A stretch of 64,000 bases of DNA from Tetrapisispora phaffii CBS 4417. Lineage: Eukaryota; Ascomycota; Saccharomycetes; Saccharomycetales; Saccharomycetaceae. Location of the stretch: positions 124,001-188,000 of the forward strand of contig NC_016532.1 of NCBI RefSeq assembly GCF_000236905.1, given 5' to 3'. The position numbers were made by a program, and so were the translations under genes. Position 1 is the first letter of the stretch. Each line of letters opens with the position of its first letter. The notes below the pieces were generated by a model. That model ran no database searches. It was not told the origin of the DNA and saw only the letters and a program-made list of their open reading frames with translations. Of this stretch, positions 21,353 to 32,566 are shown piece by piece.

Positions 21353-22592
21353 AGGGACGGCCACTCTCGAACTTGAGCAGCCTCCACCCATCTTATTAAT
21401 ATAAATATATTTGTGTATATCAACGAATTTGTGTCATTTTTATTAAGCTGAGAGCTAGCCCAGGACCTAGCTCAGCACCGTTCATCACCAGTCTTTCCCT
21501 TCGTCCCTCCATCTTTTTTAGTGACAATAGTAGGTCCTTCTACGCCACACACCAGATAATTACTTTTTTTCTGAGAAAAACACATTTCGTACCGCATTAG
21601 GCCATCTGTCCTAATGCGGTACGAAACTCATAGTTGGCTGCTGTATTAACAGGGTCACATTGCACGCATCTCTAGGCGAGATCGTGAGCATGCACATGAA
21701 AAAGCCGCGCCAAACAGGATTTCCCGATGTGGACATTCTGTAAGACACATCGGGATGAGCACGGAGAAGGCCCCGTAGCCTGCCGATTGGGAATGTAAAA
21801 AAGAAACGCTGCTAAAGAGCGCCGGTAGGCCCCTTCCGAACACGCGTGCTTACAGTTGTAGCTCGTTATTTCTTTTTATTTGTTCTGCTCACTGGTCAGA
21901 AACAGGCGGAGAACCTACGAAATTAAAAAAGAAAAAAGAAAAATGACAACAACTGTTAGCACGCTCATAAACAAAGGTTCGAAAAATAAAATTAATGGTT
22001 TTCGAAAATATTTCGTAAGTAATTTAATTATTGAATTATTTGTTTCAATTGAACATACGAACTTCATAAGAGAATACTAGAACAGTTACTCAAACAAGTA
22101 CATTGTAATTGTTTCTGTTCTTGAAGAATGACACAGTTGTTGAGAAACGTGTGTGTGAGATCGAAAATTCAAGAGACAAACGGTTCTTTCTATTTCAATT
22201 TTTTAGCCTTGCTAAATAAATTAAGTGAAAAGTGAAGAGTATAATATGGTAGTAGTGTGTGTATTTTTGTAGATTTAAATACGGTATATTTAAGCATCTC
22301 TCTATATATGCGCTTGTATACGTAAGACAGATATAGTCTAATATAATAAATCGAAACTATATAATTATTCACGGGTCCGATGCTTATTGTCAGTTAGTTC
22401 TATTACTTAATATATTTGAAATTGGTGAATAACTGCAATAGCTTTTGAGATCTAATTATTGTTTGTTGACGGTTGGAACTGGTTTAAACAGATACCATTA
22501 TATATAAGAATAGAGGCAAAAACGTGAATGATCCAAAGATTATAAAAAAACAACAACAAAACTAAAGGATACACAGACATTCCTCCATCATC
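21353..22592. other. Gene-free 1.2-kb spacer with hairpin-rich, GC-richer block
   Basis: No protein gene is supported. From about 21440 to 21850 the sequence is richer in GC than the surrounding spacer and folds into several stems (21447-21476, 21584-21627, 21663-21686, 21722-21755, and 21779-21829 containing one G-T pair). This may be a structured RNA or a promoter/UTR element; I could not match it to a known RNA. From 21860 to 22592 it is ordinary AT-rich DNA, probably the IRA promoter. Confidence 0.45.
21584..21627. repeat. Perfect 17-bp inverted repeat with 8-nt loop
   Basis: 21585-21601 and 21610-21626 are exact reverse complements (TTTCGTACCGCATTAGG and its complement). An oligo-T run precedes it. 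It is the strongest stem in the spacer. Confidence 0.95.
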
Positions 22593-25500
22593 ATGGCACA
22601 TACATCGAAGGAACAAAAAGTGCCAAGGGTTAACATGAGTGATAGGCTATGCTATAACGTTATCTGTGATAGAATTTATCAGTTCTTACCAGTGAAGTCG
22701 AGTTTTACATATTATACACAAGTTGAAGAATTCGAAGTTTTTTTAAAATGCAGAGATATTTTACTTACTGTCGTGGCTAAAGATAGATTACATCATATTT
22801 TAATTCATATTATGAACTGTATAGAGAAAAAAATTTTAACGAATAACATGGCAATCACTGAGGTAACCTTTGAACAATTCCAAAGTATCATTGTCTTGAT
22901 GAGATTGTTGAATGATCTTATTGAATACAACTGGGATATGCATGATATGAAACAGTTAAAAGCCAGTGAACAAAAAAAAGTGCATCAATTGGATAATGCA
23001 ATCTTTAGGAATAGAATGGTAGGGTTTGCATCTTCAAGAACTCAATCGCATTCTACAAGACCAAGTAAACTTCCAACTGATAATAATCTGATCCATAGAT
23101 TATTGAATTTTTGTAATAATTTGAAATTTCATACCTCCACAATAAACACATTACTATCGTCTTCTGATGATTTATACGGTCAACATCTACATTTAAGATT
23201 CATGCTATTAGCAAATTATCAAGAGATCTTGAAGAAGAACTCCCTACTTAAAACGGATGCAATTTTATTAGATGTAACAATTGCTCATTTGCAATCCTTT
23301 TTAGCAGCGTCCAATCCAGATGAATATTCACTTTATTTAAATGAAAAGTTGTTACAACCATATTTTGCACATATTCATTCACCGAATGAATACAATCATC
23401 AATCAGCAAGGAAAGATGAATTTGAATTAATAAAATATTTCGATTTATTCGCAAGTTTACAAATAACGTCAAGAGATTTAATCCATTTTTTGGAGATCGT
23501 AGAAAAACTGTCAACTGTACTAGGAAAAACAATTTTCAATACTGTATTTATATCCCATGTTACCAAAACGTTACAAATTTGGATTACATCAAAACCAAAT
23601 GATTTCTTAACCTTTAATAAAATGCATCAGAATGAAAAAAGATTAGATCGATACGAAATTATAGAATCATTATTCGATCAATTATTTTCAACATACAAAG
23701 TGTCATCATTACTTACTTCAAATTTTGCTAGAGATCCGATAATTCCAACATCATCAGCACCTATACAAATAAACAGCACAAGTGTAAATTACAACATTTC
23801 AGAACAGAACACAAGTTTGAATCCATTTTCAAAATCAAACTCCAGATCTAGTACCGGAACTTCAACGAATAATCCACATATAAATCCACTACAACCGGTG
23901 GGACTCAGCAGAACATCTAGTATGAATATACTAAATCAAGAAAATCAAAGTTTAAAAAGCCATGCTAAAAATAATACTCTATTAAATAGTTATGAAAGGT
24001 TGTTTTTTGACCAAAATTCAAGTAACTCATCAATTCAAACAAATAACATTAAAGATGAAATTAAAGGTGACAGTAGTAATGAACTGGATAATTCACATCT
24101 TTTTTCATACATCAACAGAAGAAAATCAAATACAGTATTGACGGAACTTATTGGATATAATAATAGTTACACTTCAAGCAACCTTGCAATTTTAAATATT
24201 TTGGGTATCCTTGCGATTTTACAAAATGATGTGATGATTGAAGCTTCTAACATATCCTTAACTGATATCAATGACCATCTGCCGTCTAACATAGACCAAA
24301 GTAAAGGACCTTGTTATTCTGATTCCACAAATAAGCAGACTGATAACGATTCATTACCGACTACGTTGAATAAAATAAAATCGTTGAGTAGCAGTATAAG
24401 AAGTTTCAAAAGAAATCCTCCAAAGAAAAAAACAATAAAATTTCTGACGCTTCTGGTTAAAAATTTAAATGGTTCATCAAGCTCATCTGAAGTCGCTTTA
24501 CTGGATTCATCATATGTATTATTGTCAATGCTCTTTTTAGCATCAACAGTTTCAACCATCGATGTTAAAGCACCAGCAGTTTTTTTTTGTTGTAGATTTA
24601 TTAACACATTTGGCCAAAATTTACAAGTAGGAAGAAATTGGAATGATAGAGTTAACAAAGCATTTTCAAACTTTGAAGTGAAATATCCACATATTTTTAA
24701 AGCACTTCAACTAAAATACTTTATATCATTATTACAAATGGACACAAATAATTTCATAGCTCATTTATGTTTGGAAGACGTATTGAGGGAGAGAAATTTA
24801 ACAGTATTATGTCTATATACCGAGGGGTTTTCATTATATTTCCACACAAACCTTACAAACAAAATATCAAAAGAATCTAATGTGAAGACTCATGCATTCT
24901 TAATTGAATTATTCTACATGGTGATCAAAATGAGACATTCCACAATCATTGGAGAAAATGCACTAAAAGAAATCTTTCGAAAACACAATAAACATGTCGA
25001 AAATATATTTAAGTGTAATTTACAAGAGCATAAAACTGTCATATCGAAAAAGAGAGATTTTTATTTTGGATATGATTCAAATCTAGATATATCTGATAAC
25101 GATCAAAACGATAATGAACTAATTACACTGTCATCAAATCCGAGTTCAGTTCAACAACAAATGGAAACAATATCTAAATACAGTTACAAATCTATAAGAT
25201 CTAAAACACCAGTTTCTGTCCAATCTTCAATAATATCAAATGAGGTTGATCAAAATGAAGTTGATTTAGAAATTATGGTATCAACTATTTTAACCATTTT
25301 TAGTAGAAAGATTTATTATTTTTTTACACCAGAAAATGTTGATTCTATCGATTTAACTTACATTATAGAAACGAATCTTTGTGTTGTGAAGATAATTGCA
25401 GATGGTTATTTTAGCACTAATGATGCTATAAATAAATCATCAAGAACTTTTGTAAAAGTCTTCTTGGAATTTTTGACAAATATTAACAAAGATTCTCCTG

Positions 25501-28500
25501 TCCAACTAATTGTCAGTGCATATTTTATGACAACAGGTATAGTATTTATGATTTCAAAACTTTTAACTAATTTGAGTCTGTCATACGAATCTCGTGAAGT
25601 TTTATTACAAGCTGCATTACAATTTATGAATACGAAATATTATTTAACAAAGTTATTACAGGATAATGGACGTGGTTACCATATTTCCTTAATTGTTGAA
25701 AGTCAATTAAATGACATTGCTGCTGTTGTTGGTAAAGCTTTATTTTTATCTCTTTGTTGTGGGAAACCTAAAATTCAACAAATCGTTACTGATCTTTATA
25801 AGTCATATTACAAATTTGTTCTTTTATATGGTGAAATAATAGGTAGGTCAGATGAAGAACTTGATATTCAACTTGATTTTATCCGTTCACTTTCATCAGC
25901 TAATTATATCTTAATGGGTAACATCGCCTTTCAACATTACTTATTGGATACCATTATGAAACACCTACAAGTTCCAAATAGGATATTAGTGGAATCAATA
26001 TTTATTATTTATGATAGATGGTTGTATCTTTCACAAAATAAGCTTGCATTAACACAAGACCAATTTGATGAGTTCAGAATATTTGCTGGTGTTATCGCTG
26101 TTTCTTCAGGTATCATCCTTTCACAAAAGACTAATACCGACAATTATTACATAAAAGAAAACATTAATAGCCTGGAAGAAAAATTTAACTATTTTATTGT
26201 GCAGCAATGTATTTGGATAAATGATTCAAGTTTATTAACCAGAGAAAATGCAAGAGATATTTTAAGTCATGAATTACATCCTCTTGCCTATAATATTTTA
26301 TTAACTAACATAAAGAAAAAATTCGATGAGATATCTAAGTCTACTACAAATGTTATACTTGATGATTATTGGTATTCATTTATTGAACAAGTTATTATCA
26401 TTTTAAGAACAATATTACAGAAAGACGATGATGCTACGAAAAAGAATTTAATATTGGTTTCAGTTGAAATTATTGACATAATAGAGTTCCTATGCATACA
26501 CATAAAAAATATTCCAGCCAGCAATTCAAAATTTCATAAGATTGTTATTCAAATGTTAAAACTGTTTAAAGGAATTCAATCATCCGAAAATAAAATGTTT
26601 ATCAAATGTCATTTTCAATTGAAAAATAAGTGGTTAAAATTCATCTTGGAAATATTTAATGATTCAGTGAACCATGACTTCGATTTTAATAACATAACCT
26701 TATCACATAAGGATATGGATCTTGACAAAAGGAAAATAGATTCTCTTTTTATTGATAGACTTTTGGAATCGTCCATAACCTTAAAATATCTAACAAAAAA
26801 TCTTCCAATCGAAGTAATTCCTTCATCAGCTGATAATGATTTGAGAAAATTAAAGGCAACTGAATTTGGAAAATATTTTAGCTATTTGTTTAAAGGGTTA
26901 GAGATATGTCATATCGATGATAACATTCCTCATTTCTTAAGTAATAAGAAAACTCTCATAAGCAGTAATATTATTGCATCATTAGCAAATTTGACTAATG
27001 CAAATTCAGATGTAGGAATTGAATACGCCTTACCACTCGGGCTATCATTGAGTAGAGAAATGAAAATGTCATTTTTAAAAGTTTTTATTAACATTATTCA
27101 ATCTGAAAAAAAATATAACCAACACGAAGATGAACATAACAAAATTATTATATTTACTGAATTGACCAAATATTTTCAAAAGTTTCCTTTCCTTATAAGT
27201 GACTTTTGTAAAGTTTGCCCATCTGATATTATTGATGAATTTTCAGTTGGAATTTTCGAAGCTTTTGGTGCAACAACCTTTTTCAATATCCTTTTTAAGG
27301 AACTGCTATCAAATGAGATTTCAACAATATTACGTCCATCTGAAATTCTAAGGAGAAATAGTTGCACAACTAGTATCTTAACTTTATTTGCCTCTAGTAG
27401 AGGCCATGAATACTTAGTGGATGTCCTCAAACCAGCATTATCAAATATTGTATGTTCAAACGATTTAATGGATATAGAAAAGCTAGATCCGGATGATCCA
27501 GAGACAGGTCATAAAGTATCTATATATTTGAGTTATTTTGATAAAATTGTCGAATCCATCATAGGTTCTCAAGATATATTTCCAGAATCTTTTTTTGATG
27601 TTTGTAAATCGATCTATGATGTTACTACTACAAGATTCCGAGACCATGGAGAGATCGCTGTTAGTGCATTCCTTTTTTTGAGATTTATTTGTCCTTCAAT
27701 TATAACACCAGAAACAGAATCAATAGAATCGATTTTTGATACCAATAAAAAGAAAGTTTGTTTGTCAATGGCTAAGTTACTCCAAATGATTGCAAATGGT
27801 TCGGATAGTCTTACCAGATGGCCTTCTTTAAAAAATGAAATTAATAGGTTGACTATTTATCGTGAGAAAATATTTTCGTTTATCAAAAGTGTATCAACTA
27901 AAGACAAAATAATTCAAAATGATACACAAGTATCAACAGATCTTGTACCCAATCTCGCATTTCTACAAAAAGTCCTGTACTTTAATGAATTATCTATCAG
28001 GAAAACGTTACTAAAGGATGTTCAATGTTTTGGAAGTGTCGAAGAATTCATAAACTTAATTGAAATTTTTGATACATTTATGGGAAAGTTTAAACAACCA
28101 AATTTTAATCCAAATAACGATCTTCCGCAATATGTTAAGGAGCATATGTATGATATGCCTCGGCTGTACAATTTTATGGAGAAAAATGTTTTCAAGAAGA
28201 AGAACTCAACTATTATTTACAAGAATTTCATTACAGAATCTATTTCTTCAGATAATATACCAACAATTACTGTTTCATTCAGGCACTTACAATATTACTC
28301 AATTTCTAATGATGAAATGGTTTATCATTTCATACAAACTTATTCGAAAATATGGACAACAAAAAATTACCTTGTTTTTGATTGTACAGATTACTGTTCT
28401 GATGGGTTAGATAGTTTAGTACCGTTCTTAACTTTACTACTAACTTTGATTCCAGAAGAAACTCTAAAATTATGTGTTTCGTTATATGTCATCAATGCTG

Positions 28501-31424
28501 ATTCATCTGCAGTTGATCAAGCACTTAAAGGGGGAAGTAACGTTGGATTATTTTTAGCAGCATATGGTAAACAAAAATGGATTACTAGTAATGAAGATGG
28601 TAATATTATTAAATTCTTAGGCACTAAAGGCGAGACCTTAGAAATTGTTAAAGGAGTTCGTATCTTTCTAAAAGATGTACTGCTTTATGATCATGACAGT
28701 AAGAAGTCAGTAGCTGTTGCTTTACAAATAGGTACTAATCACATTCAGGTATTAATCCAAGAACCTAAAAAAATCAAATTGACAGACACATCAACAGTAA
28801 CTGAAATAAAGGTCAATCATGTTTATCATATTTCAAGAATATTGTCGGTCGACATTTCATCCTACTCGGGGAATGACTCTGAATTTACTATCGCACTTGA
28901 TTCAGGTTCAGTAACATTATGTTGTGACAAATATTTGGATGTCATAAGAATGATAAATCAATCCATGTCACGCATAGAGGAGGACGCTTCAAATCAAGAT
29001 AACCTCATGTCTCGTCCCGAATCAGTGGTTCTGGAGGAGAAGGATAAGGAAATCAATAAAAGATATATTGTATCCAATTTGCTAATTATTCTACTTTTAG
29101 GGTTTTCTGATGACGATATGAAAATTAAAGAAGTATCTTACAACTTAATGGTGGCTCTACAAAATACTTATAAAATGGATTTTGGGTTCTTTTTATATAC
29201 CAGTCCAGAAATATATGTATCACAAAATGGTTCACAAATTCTTACTGAAGTTACCAAAACATTAGTCGCTAAATCCTCTGAGCTAACTCCATACATTATA
29301 CCATGCCTCTTAAATCTTCTGGAGAGTGATATTTTAGATTTTGATGATATACCAACTTATTTATCATATCTTTCAGCTTGGATGCATAATGTATACCAAC
29401 ACATATACATAGCGGATCTGAACGAAGATGGTGTTGCTTTGACCACAAAAATTATTCACAGGGTAATAAGATTAACCGTCAAACATGAAGCTTATTCAAG
29501 TTTATATATAGACAATATATGGCATCCTATGCTGGTAGAATTACAATTCATTAATATTGTAGTAGACGAAACACTAGTGTATGCATCTGAGAGATTATAT
29601 GAAAATAAGGATAAAAACAAAGTGTTGAATATACTAGGTTCTTTACCGACTTTTCCAGTAGCAAAAATTGTTATAGGTAAGTTATTGGATATAATTAATT
29701 CCTTTTCACACTCGTTAATTTATGAGGCTAGTAACAAAAGTTGGTCAGATCTTCTAATTTTGTCAAAATTAGCATCTGATTTGTTTTTCCAAAACACTTT
29801 AGTAGCTCAAAATTTTCTTCCAGAAACTCTAATCATCATCTCATTGTTAATTGATTTGGGCCCACTCGAACTGAGGGAAACACTTTTTGGATTATTAATG
29901 AATGTATGTAACTCATTAGCAATCAATAATACATTGCCAAGTACGAGTAAAAAACAATTAGACTCACTCTGTCAAATATTTGTTTCGCACAGATTAAGAT
30001 TTATTTATGGTTTCAGTCAAAATAAAAACCGTATTTTACCAAGAATGAGTGCAGAAAGTTTTCAAGTAAATTTTAAAACACTTGAATACTTCATTGATAA
30101 TATTCTATTATTAATGGAAAATTATGATGGTTTTGAATCTGCGCATTGGAAAGCATCCTATAAAAGTCATATAATTAATATTTTATTCAATAAGAAAACC
30201 TTATTGTCTGCAAGAGCTGTTATGATTTTAGGGATTGTCAACAAATCAAAAACCCCAGAATATTTGACGAAGAGAATTCTGTACAATATGATGCTGGCTA
30301 CAGCAGAACCAGATTTGTCTGAAGAGCAATTGTTTTTATCTATTGCTCATGTGCATACTTGTAGCAAATTGGTAGAAGGACTCGATCCTTCTTTGGAAAT
30401 AATGAAATCGATGTTTTGGTTGTCAACCACTTATGTGATATCAGAGCATCCATTATTTTTTGAAGCAGGTTTAATTTTCTTAACCAATAATATTAAACGA
30501 TTATTTATGGTTGAATTACATAAAGGTAAGAATGGCAGACCATTGATAGATATTTTATTGGAGACAAAGGGGCAACTACAACCGCAATATAGTGAGATAG
30601 AAAAACTGGTTAATTTTCGTTGGGATAAGCATAATTTCACTTATATCTTATTATGGACCGTTTCCAGAGGTTTATCGTTTCCACACATCAAAGAATTTGC
30701 TCTATTTTGTTTAGTTCAGTTATTCAGAAACACTTATTATGAATTTGCTGCTTTCAAGAAGGACACTCATTATTTATCATATTATTTGTTTGTATTTGTT
30801 ACAATGACACCAAGTCAACTAGAAGACGTGATAAATGCCGTTGAATACGAGGAAGAAGAAGAATTTTATCAATTTGATTCTACCAATAAAGTAACCAAAC
30901 ATCTACTAGATTGGTTAGTTTCAGATAACGAAGATACAATGATTACACTATATCAAATTGCACTTATTTATCGTAATTTATTAATTGATGACGCCGGTAA
31001 ATTTAGATTTGGATTAATCATGAAATATTTACTGGAAAAAAATCCTGTTTGTGTTCTTCCAATATATAACATTATTCAACCCGAATTATTTAATCAATTG
31101 GCTACAGATAAAAATATATTGAACTCAGATCTTGCCTTTGAAATCATCGGATTAGTCTCACGGATGTCAGAATTCAATAAAGCTTCTAAATACGAGGAAG
31201 AATTATTAGAAACTCTAGGTAAAAGAGATCTGAGAATAATAAACAGTTTAACCACGAGACAAAACGAAAGCAAACTTTTTTTTGACCCAACGAACTTAAC
31301 ATTATCTTCAATTGTTGCGGAAGAGAAAAAATACACTATAAGACTTATATCAAAGATTATTCAGAATTCCGACGAGTTAAATAACAATATTTCAAGTTCA
31401 CCATCCACTTCACGCATCAGTTGA
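22593..31424 (+). CDS. IRA1/2: Ras GTPase-activating protein, IRA1/IRA2 type (neurofibromin family)
   Basis: The 2943-residue product is close in size to S. cerevisiae Ira1 (3092) and Ira2 (3079). The RasGAP domain lies around residues 1500-1800. It includes a candidate arginine finger, Arg1603 in FASSRGHEYL, and the signature FLRFICPSIITPE near 1693-1705. A CRAL-TRIO/Sec14-like segment (YLVFDCTDYCSDGL, near 1925) and a PH-like part follow, as in neurofibromin. The remainder is helical repeat with low-complexity Asn/Ser insertions near 390-480. It stimulates GTP hydrolysis by Ras1/Ras2 and lowers cAMP-PKA signalling. BMT2 upstream matches the IRA1 side (YBR140C) and ATP19/MDM20 downstream the IRA2 side (YOL081W), so I cannot say which copy it is. 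Confidence 0.95.
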   Translation: MAHTSKEQKVPRVNMSDRLCYNVICDRIYQFLPVKSSFTYYTQVEEFEVFLKCRDILLTVVAKDRLHHILIHIMNCIEKKILTNNMAITEVTFEQFQSIIVLMRLLNDLIEYNWDMHDMKQLKASEQKKVHQLDNAIFRNRMVGFASSRTQSHSTRPSKLPTDNNLIHRLLNFCNNLKFHTSTINTLLSSSDDLYGQHLHLRFMLLANYQEILKKNSLLKTDAILLDVTIAHLQSFLAASNPDEYSLYLNEKLLQPYFAHIHSPNEYNHQSARKDEFELIKYFDLFASLQITSRDLIHFLEIVEKLSTVLGKTIFNTVFISHVTKTLQIWITSKPNDFLTFNKMHQNEKRLDRYEIIESLFDQLFSTYKVSSLLTSNFARDPIIPTSSAPIQINSTSVNYNISEQNTSLNPFSKSNSRSSTGTSTNNPHINPLQPVGLSRTSSMNILNQENQSLKSHAKNNTLLNSYERLFFDQNSSNSSIQTNNIKDEIKGDSSNELDNSHLFSYINRRKSNTVLTELIGYNNSYTSSNLAILNILGILAILQNDVMIEASNISLTDINDHLPSNIDQSKGPCYSDSTNKQTDNDSLPTTLNKIKSLSSSIRSFKRNPPKKKTIKFLTLLVKNLNGSSSSSEVALLDSSYVLLSMLFLASTVSTIDVKAPAVFFCCRFINTFGQNLQVGRNWNDRVNKAFSNFEVKYPHIFKALQLKYFISLLQMDTNNFIAHLCLEDVLRERNLTVLCLYTEGFSLYFHTNLTNKISKESNVKTHAFLIELFYMVIKMRHSTIIGENALKEIFRKHNKHVENIFKCNLQEHKTVISKKRDFYFGYDSNLDISDNDQNDNELITLSSNPSSVQQQMETISKYSYKSIRSKTPVSVQSSIISNEVDQNEVDLEIMVSTILTIFSRKIYYFFTPENVDSIDLTYIIETNLCVVKIIADGYFSTNDAINKSSRTFVKVFLEFLTNINKDSPVQLIVSAYFMTTGIVFMISKLLTNLSLSYESREVLLQAALQFMNTKYYLTKLLQDNGRGYHISLIVESQLNDIAAVVGKALFLSLCCGKPKIQQIVTDLYKSYYKFVLLYGEIIGRSDEELDIQLDFIRSLSSANYILMGNIAFQHYLLDTIMKHLQVPNRILVESIFIIYDRWLYLSQNKLALTQDQFDEFRIFAGVIAVSSGIILSQKTNTDNYYIKENINSLEEKFNYFIVQQCIWINDSSLLTRENARDILSHELHPLAYNILLTNIKKKFDEISKSTTNVILDDYWYSFIEQVIIILRTILQKDDDATKKNLILVSVEIIDIIEFLCIHIKNIPASNSKFHKIVIQMLKLFKGIQSSENKMFIKCHFQLKNKWLKFILEIFNDSVNHDFDFNNITLSHKDMDLDKRKIDSLFIDRLLESSITLKYLTKNLPIEVIPSSADNDLRKLKATEFGKYFSYLFKGLEICHIDDNIPHFLSNKKTLISSNIIASLANLTNANSDVGIEYALPLGLSLSREMKMSFLKVFINIIQSEKKYNQHEDEHNKIIIFTELTKYFQKFPFLISDFCKVCPSDIIDEFSVGIFEAFGATTFFNILFKELLSNEISTILRPSEILRRNSCTTSILTLFASSRGHEYLVDVLKPALSNIVCSNDLMDIEKLDPDDPETGHKVSIYLSYFDKIVESIIGSQDIFPESFFDVCKSIYDVTTTRFRDHGEIAVSAFLFLRFICPSIITPETESIESIFDTNKKKVCLSMAKLLQMIANGSDSLTRWPSLKNEINRLTIYREKIFSFIKSVSTKDKIIQNDTQVSTDLVPNLAFLQKVLYFNELSIRKTLLKDVQCFGSVEEFINLIEIFDTFMGKFKQPNFNPNNDLPQYVKEHMYDMPRLYNFMEKNVFKKKNSTIIYKNFITESISSDNIPTITVSFRHLQYYSISNDEMVYHFIQTYSKIWTTKNYLVFDCTDYCSDGLDSLVPFLTLLLTLIPEETLKLCVSLYVINADSSAVDQALKGGSNVGLFLAAYGKQKWITSNEDGNIIKFLGTKGETLEIVKGVRIFLKDVLLYDHDSKKSVAVALQIGTNHIQVLIQEPKKIKLTDTSTVTEIKVNHVYHISRILSVDISSYSGNDSEFTIALDSGSVTLCCDKYLDVIRMINQSMSRIEEDASNQDNLMSRPESVVLEEKDKEINKRYIVSNLLIILLLGFSDDDMKIKEVSYNLMVALQNTYKMDFGFFLYTSPEIYVSQNGSQILTEVTKTLVAKSSELTPYIIPCLLNLLESDILDFDDIPTYLSYLSAWMHNVYQHIYIADLNEDGVALTTKIIHRVIRLTVKHEAYSSLYIDNIWHPMLVELQFINIVVDETLVYASERLYENKDKNKVLNILGSLPTFPVAKIVIGKLLDIINSFSHSLIYEASNKSWSDLLILSKLASDLFFQNTLVAQNFLPETLIIISLLIDLGPLELRETLFGLLMNVCNSLAINNTLPSTSKKQLDSLCQIFVSHRLRFIYGFSQNKNRILPRMSAESFQVNFKTLEYFIDNILLLMENYDGFESAHWKASYKSHIINILFNKKTLLSARAVMILGIVNKSKTPEYLTKRILYNMMLATAEPDLSEEQLFLSIAHVHTCSKLVEGLDPSLEIMKSMFWLSTTYVISEHPLFFEAGLIFLTNNIKRLFMVELHKGKNGRPLIDILLETKGQLQPQYSEIEKLVNFRWDKHNFTYILLWTVSRGLSFPHIKEFALFCLVQLFRNTYYEFAAFKKDTHYLSYYLFVFVTMTPSQLEDVINAVEYEEEEEFYQFDSTNKVTKHLLDWLVSDNEDTMITLYQIALIYRNLLIDDAGKFRFGLIMKYLLEKNPVCVLPIYNIIQPELFNQLATDKNILNSDLAFEIIGLVSRMSEFNKASKYEEELLETLGKRDLRIINSLTTRQNESKLFFDPTNLTLSSIVAEEKKYTIRLISKIIQNSDELNNNISSSPSTSRIS

Positions 31425-31857
31425 ATTAATACATAATTTGGACACACGCATATATATATTATTTAGCAAGAGAAATCTATTCACTATTTCTTCAAACAAA
31501 ACAATTTTTTTCACATCTTGCTGAGTTAATATTCTTCAATAAGTAGATTAATATATGAAAAGAATTATGTAGAAATATTCTTGGTTCAATGATAACAACT
31601 TTTATATAATTTTCATTGTCATAATGGTATTACCTTGTCATCATCACTTGTACTTATTAAAATATACTCAATTCTTTCTTCCTATTGGTTTAAACGTTTA
31701 TTATAAATATTCACGGCCTTAGAAATCCTTAAGTGTTGAAAAAGTTCCAGATAGTTAATATATAAAATGTATAACTCACAAATATTTGAAGTTAATTTTG
31801 ATAACAATCAACACCGTATCGTAATTACAATACAAACTTACACAGAATAATACAACA
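31425..31857. other. IRA downstream and ATP19 upstream region
   Basis: 433 bp of AT-rich DNA; no gene or clear factor site seen. REX4, AVO1 and BRX1, which in S. cerevisiae lie between IRA2 and MDM20, are absent here. Confidence 0.4.
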
Positions 31858-32061
31858 ATGGGAGGTGCCTATACGATTTTTGGTAGATCTTTCCCTTCAC
31901 ACCAACTTGCCCTTGCTACTATTGGATTAATGGGACTGCTTATTGCTCCTAATCCTTTTGCTAAGAAGGAAGAATCCAAAATTGATTTCAAGGCTAGCTC
32001 TCCTGAGGAAGAGAAATTTATCAAGGATTACATCAAGAAACATGCAACAGAGGCTAAATAG
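31858..32061 (+). CDS. ATP19: ATP synthase subunit k
   Basis: The 67-residue product closely follows S. cerevisiae Atp19 (YOL077W-A, 68 residues). It has the N-terminal MGGAYTIFGRSFPSHQLAL, one membrane segment (LATIGLMGLLIAPNPF, about 18-33), and a charged C-terminal matrix or intermembrane tail (EEEKFIKDYIKKH). It is a small membrane subunit associated with dimeric mitochondrial F1Fo ATP synthase. A short gene, but the family match and the position before MDM20 make it secure. Confidence 0.93.
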   Translation: MGGAYTIFGRSFPSHQLALATIGLMGLLIAPNPFAKKEESKIDFKASSPEEEKFIKDYIKKHATEAK

Positions 32062-32566
32062 TAGAATTATCTTTAAAGGTTCATTGATATTTGCCATCAA
32101 AAACATAAGAAAATATCACTCTAAATATTCAAGATACGTCAACTTACGAGTTTGACCCTTTCCTTACTATTAAGGTTCTGAACATACAACTTACGCATAC
32201 GCTAGGATTGTAGCAGAATAATGTATATAGCCTATCAATTAATATAATATATTCCATATATTTGCAATAAGATTATTTTTAATTTAATATAATTTACATC
32301 TTTTTGAAATTAGTTCATGTAATATCTTTGTATATAACCTTTTCGTTTTCTTAACTATGCAACAGAAGGTTAAAGAACGAAAATTTTTTAGAGAACAATC
32401 TAATTTAATATTTTAGTAACAGACTTTTATATATTATCTCAACTTGGCATAAGTCTTATTATGTGTTATTGGATGTGTTCTTTCTACTTAGCAGTAAGAT
32501 TATTCTAATCGCCTGATTTGGCTCTGTGATCTGTGATCTTTCGGATTGGATTTTATAACTTTAAGA
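32062..32566. other. ATP19-MDM20 spacer
   Basis: 505 bp, AT-rich, no supported gene. Probably the ATP19 3' region and the MDM20 promoter. Confidence 0.4.
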
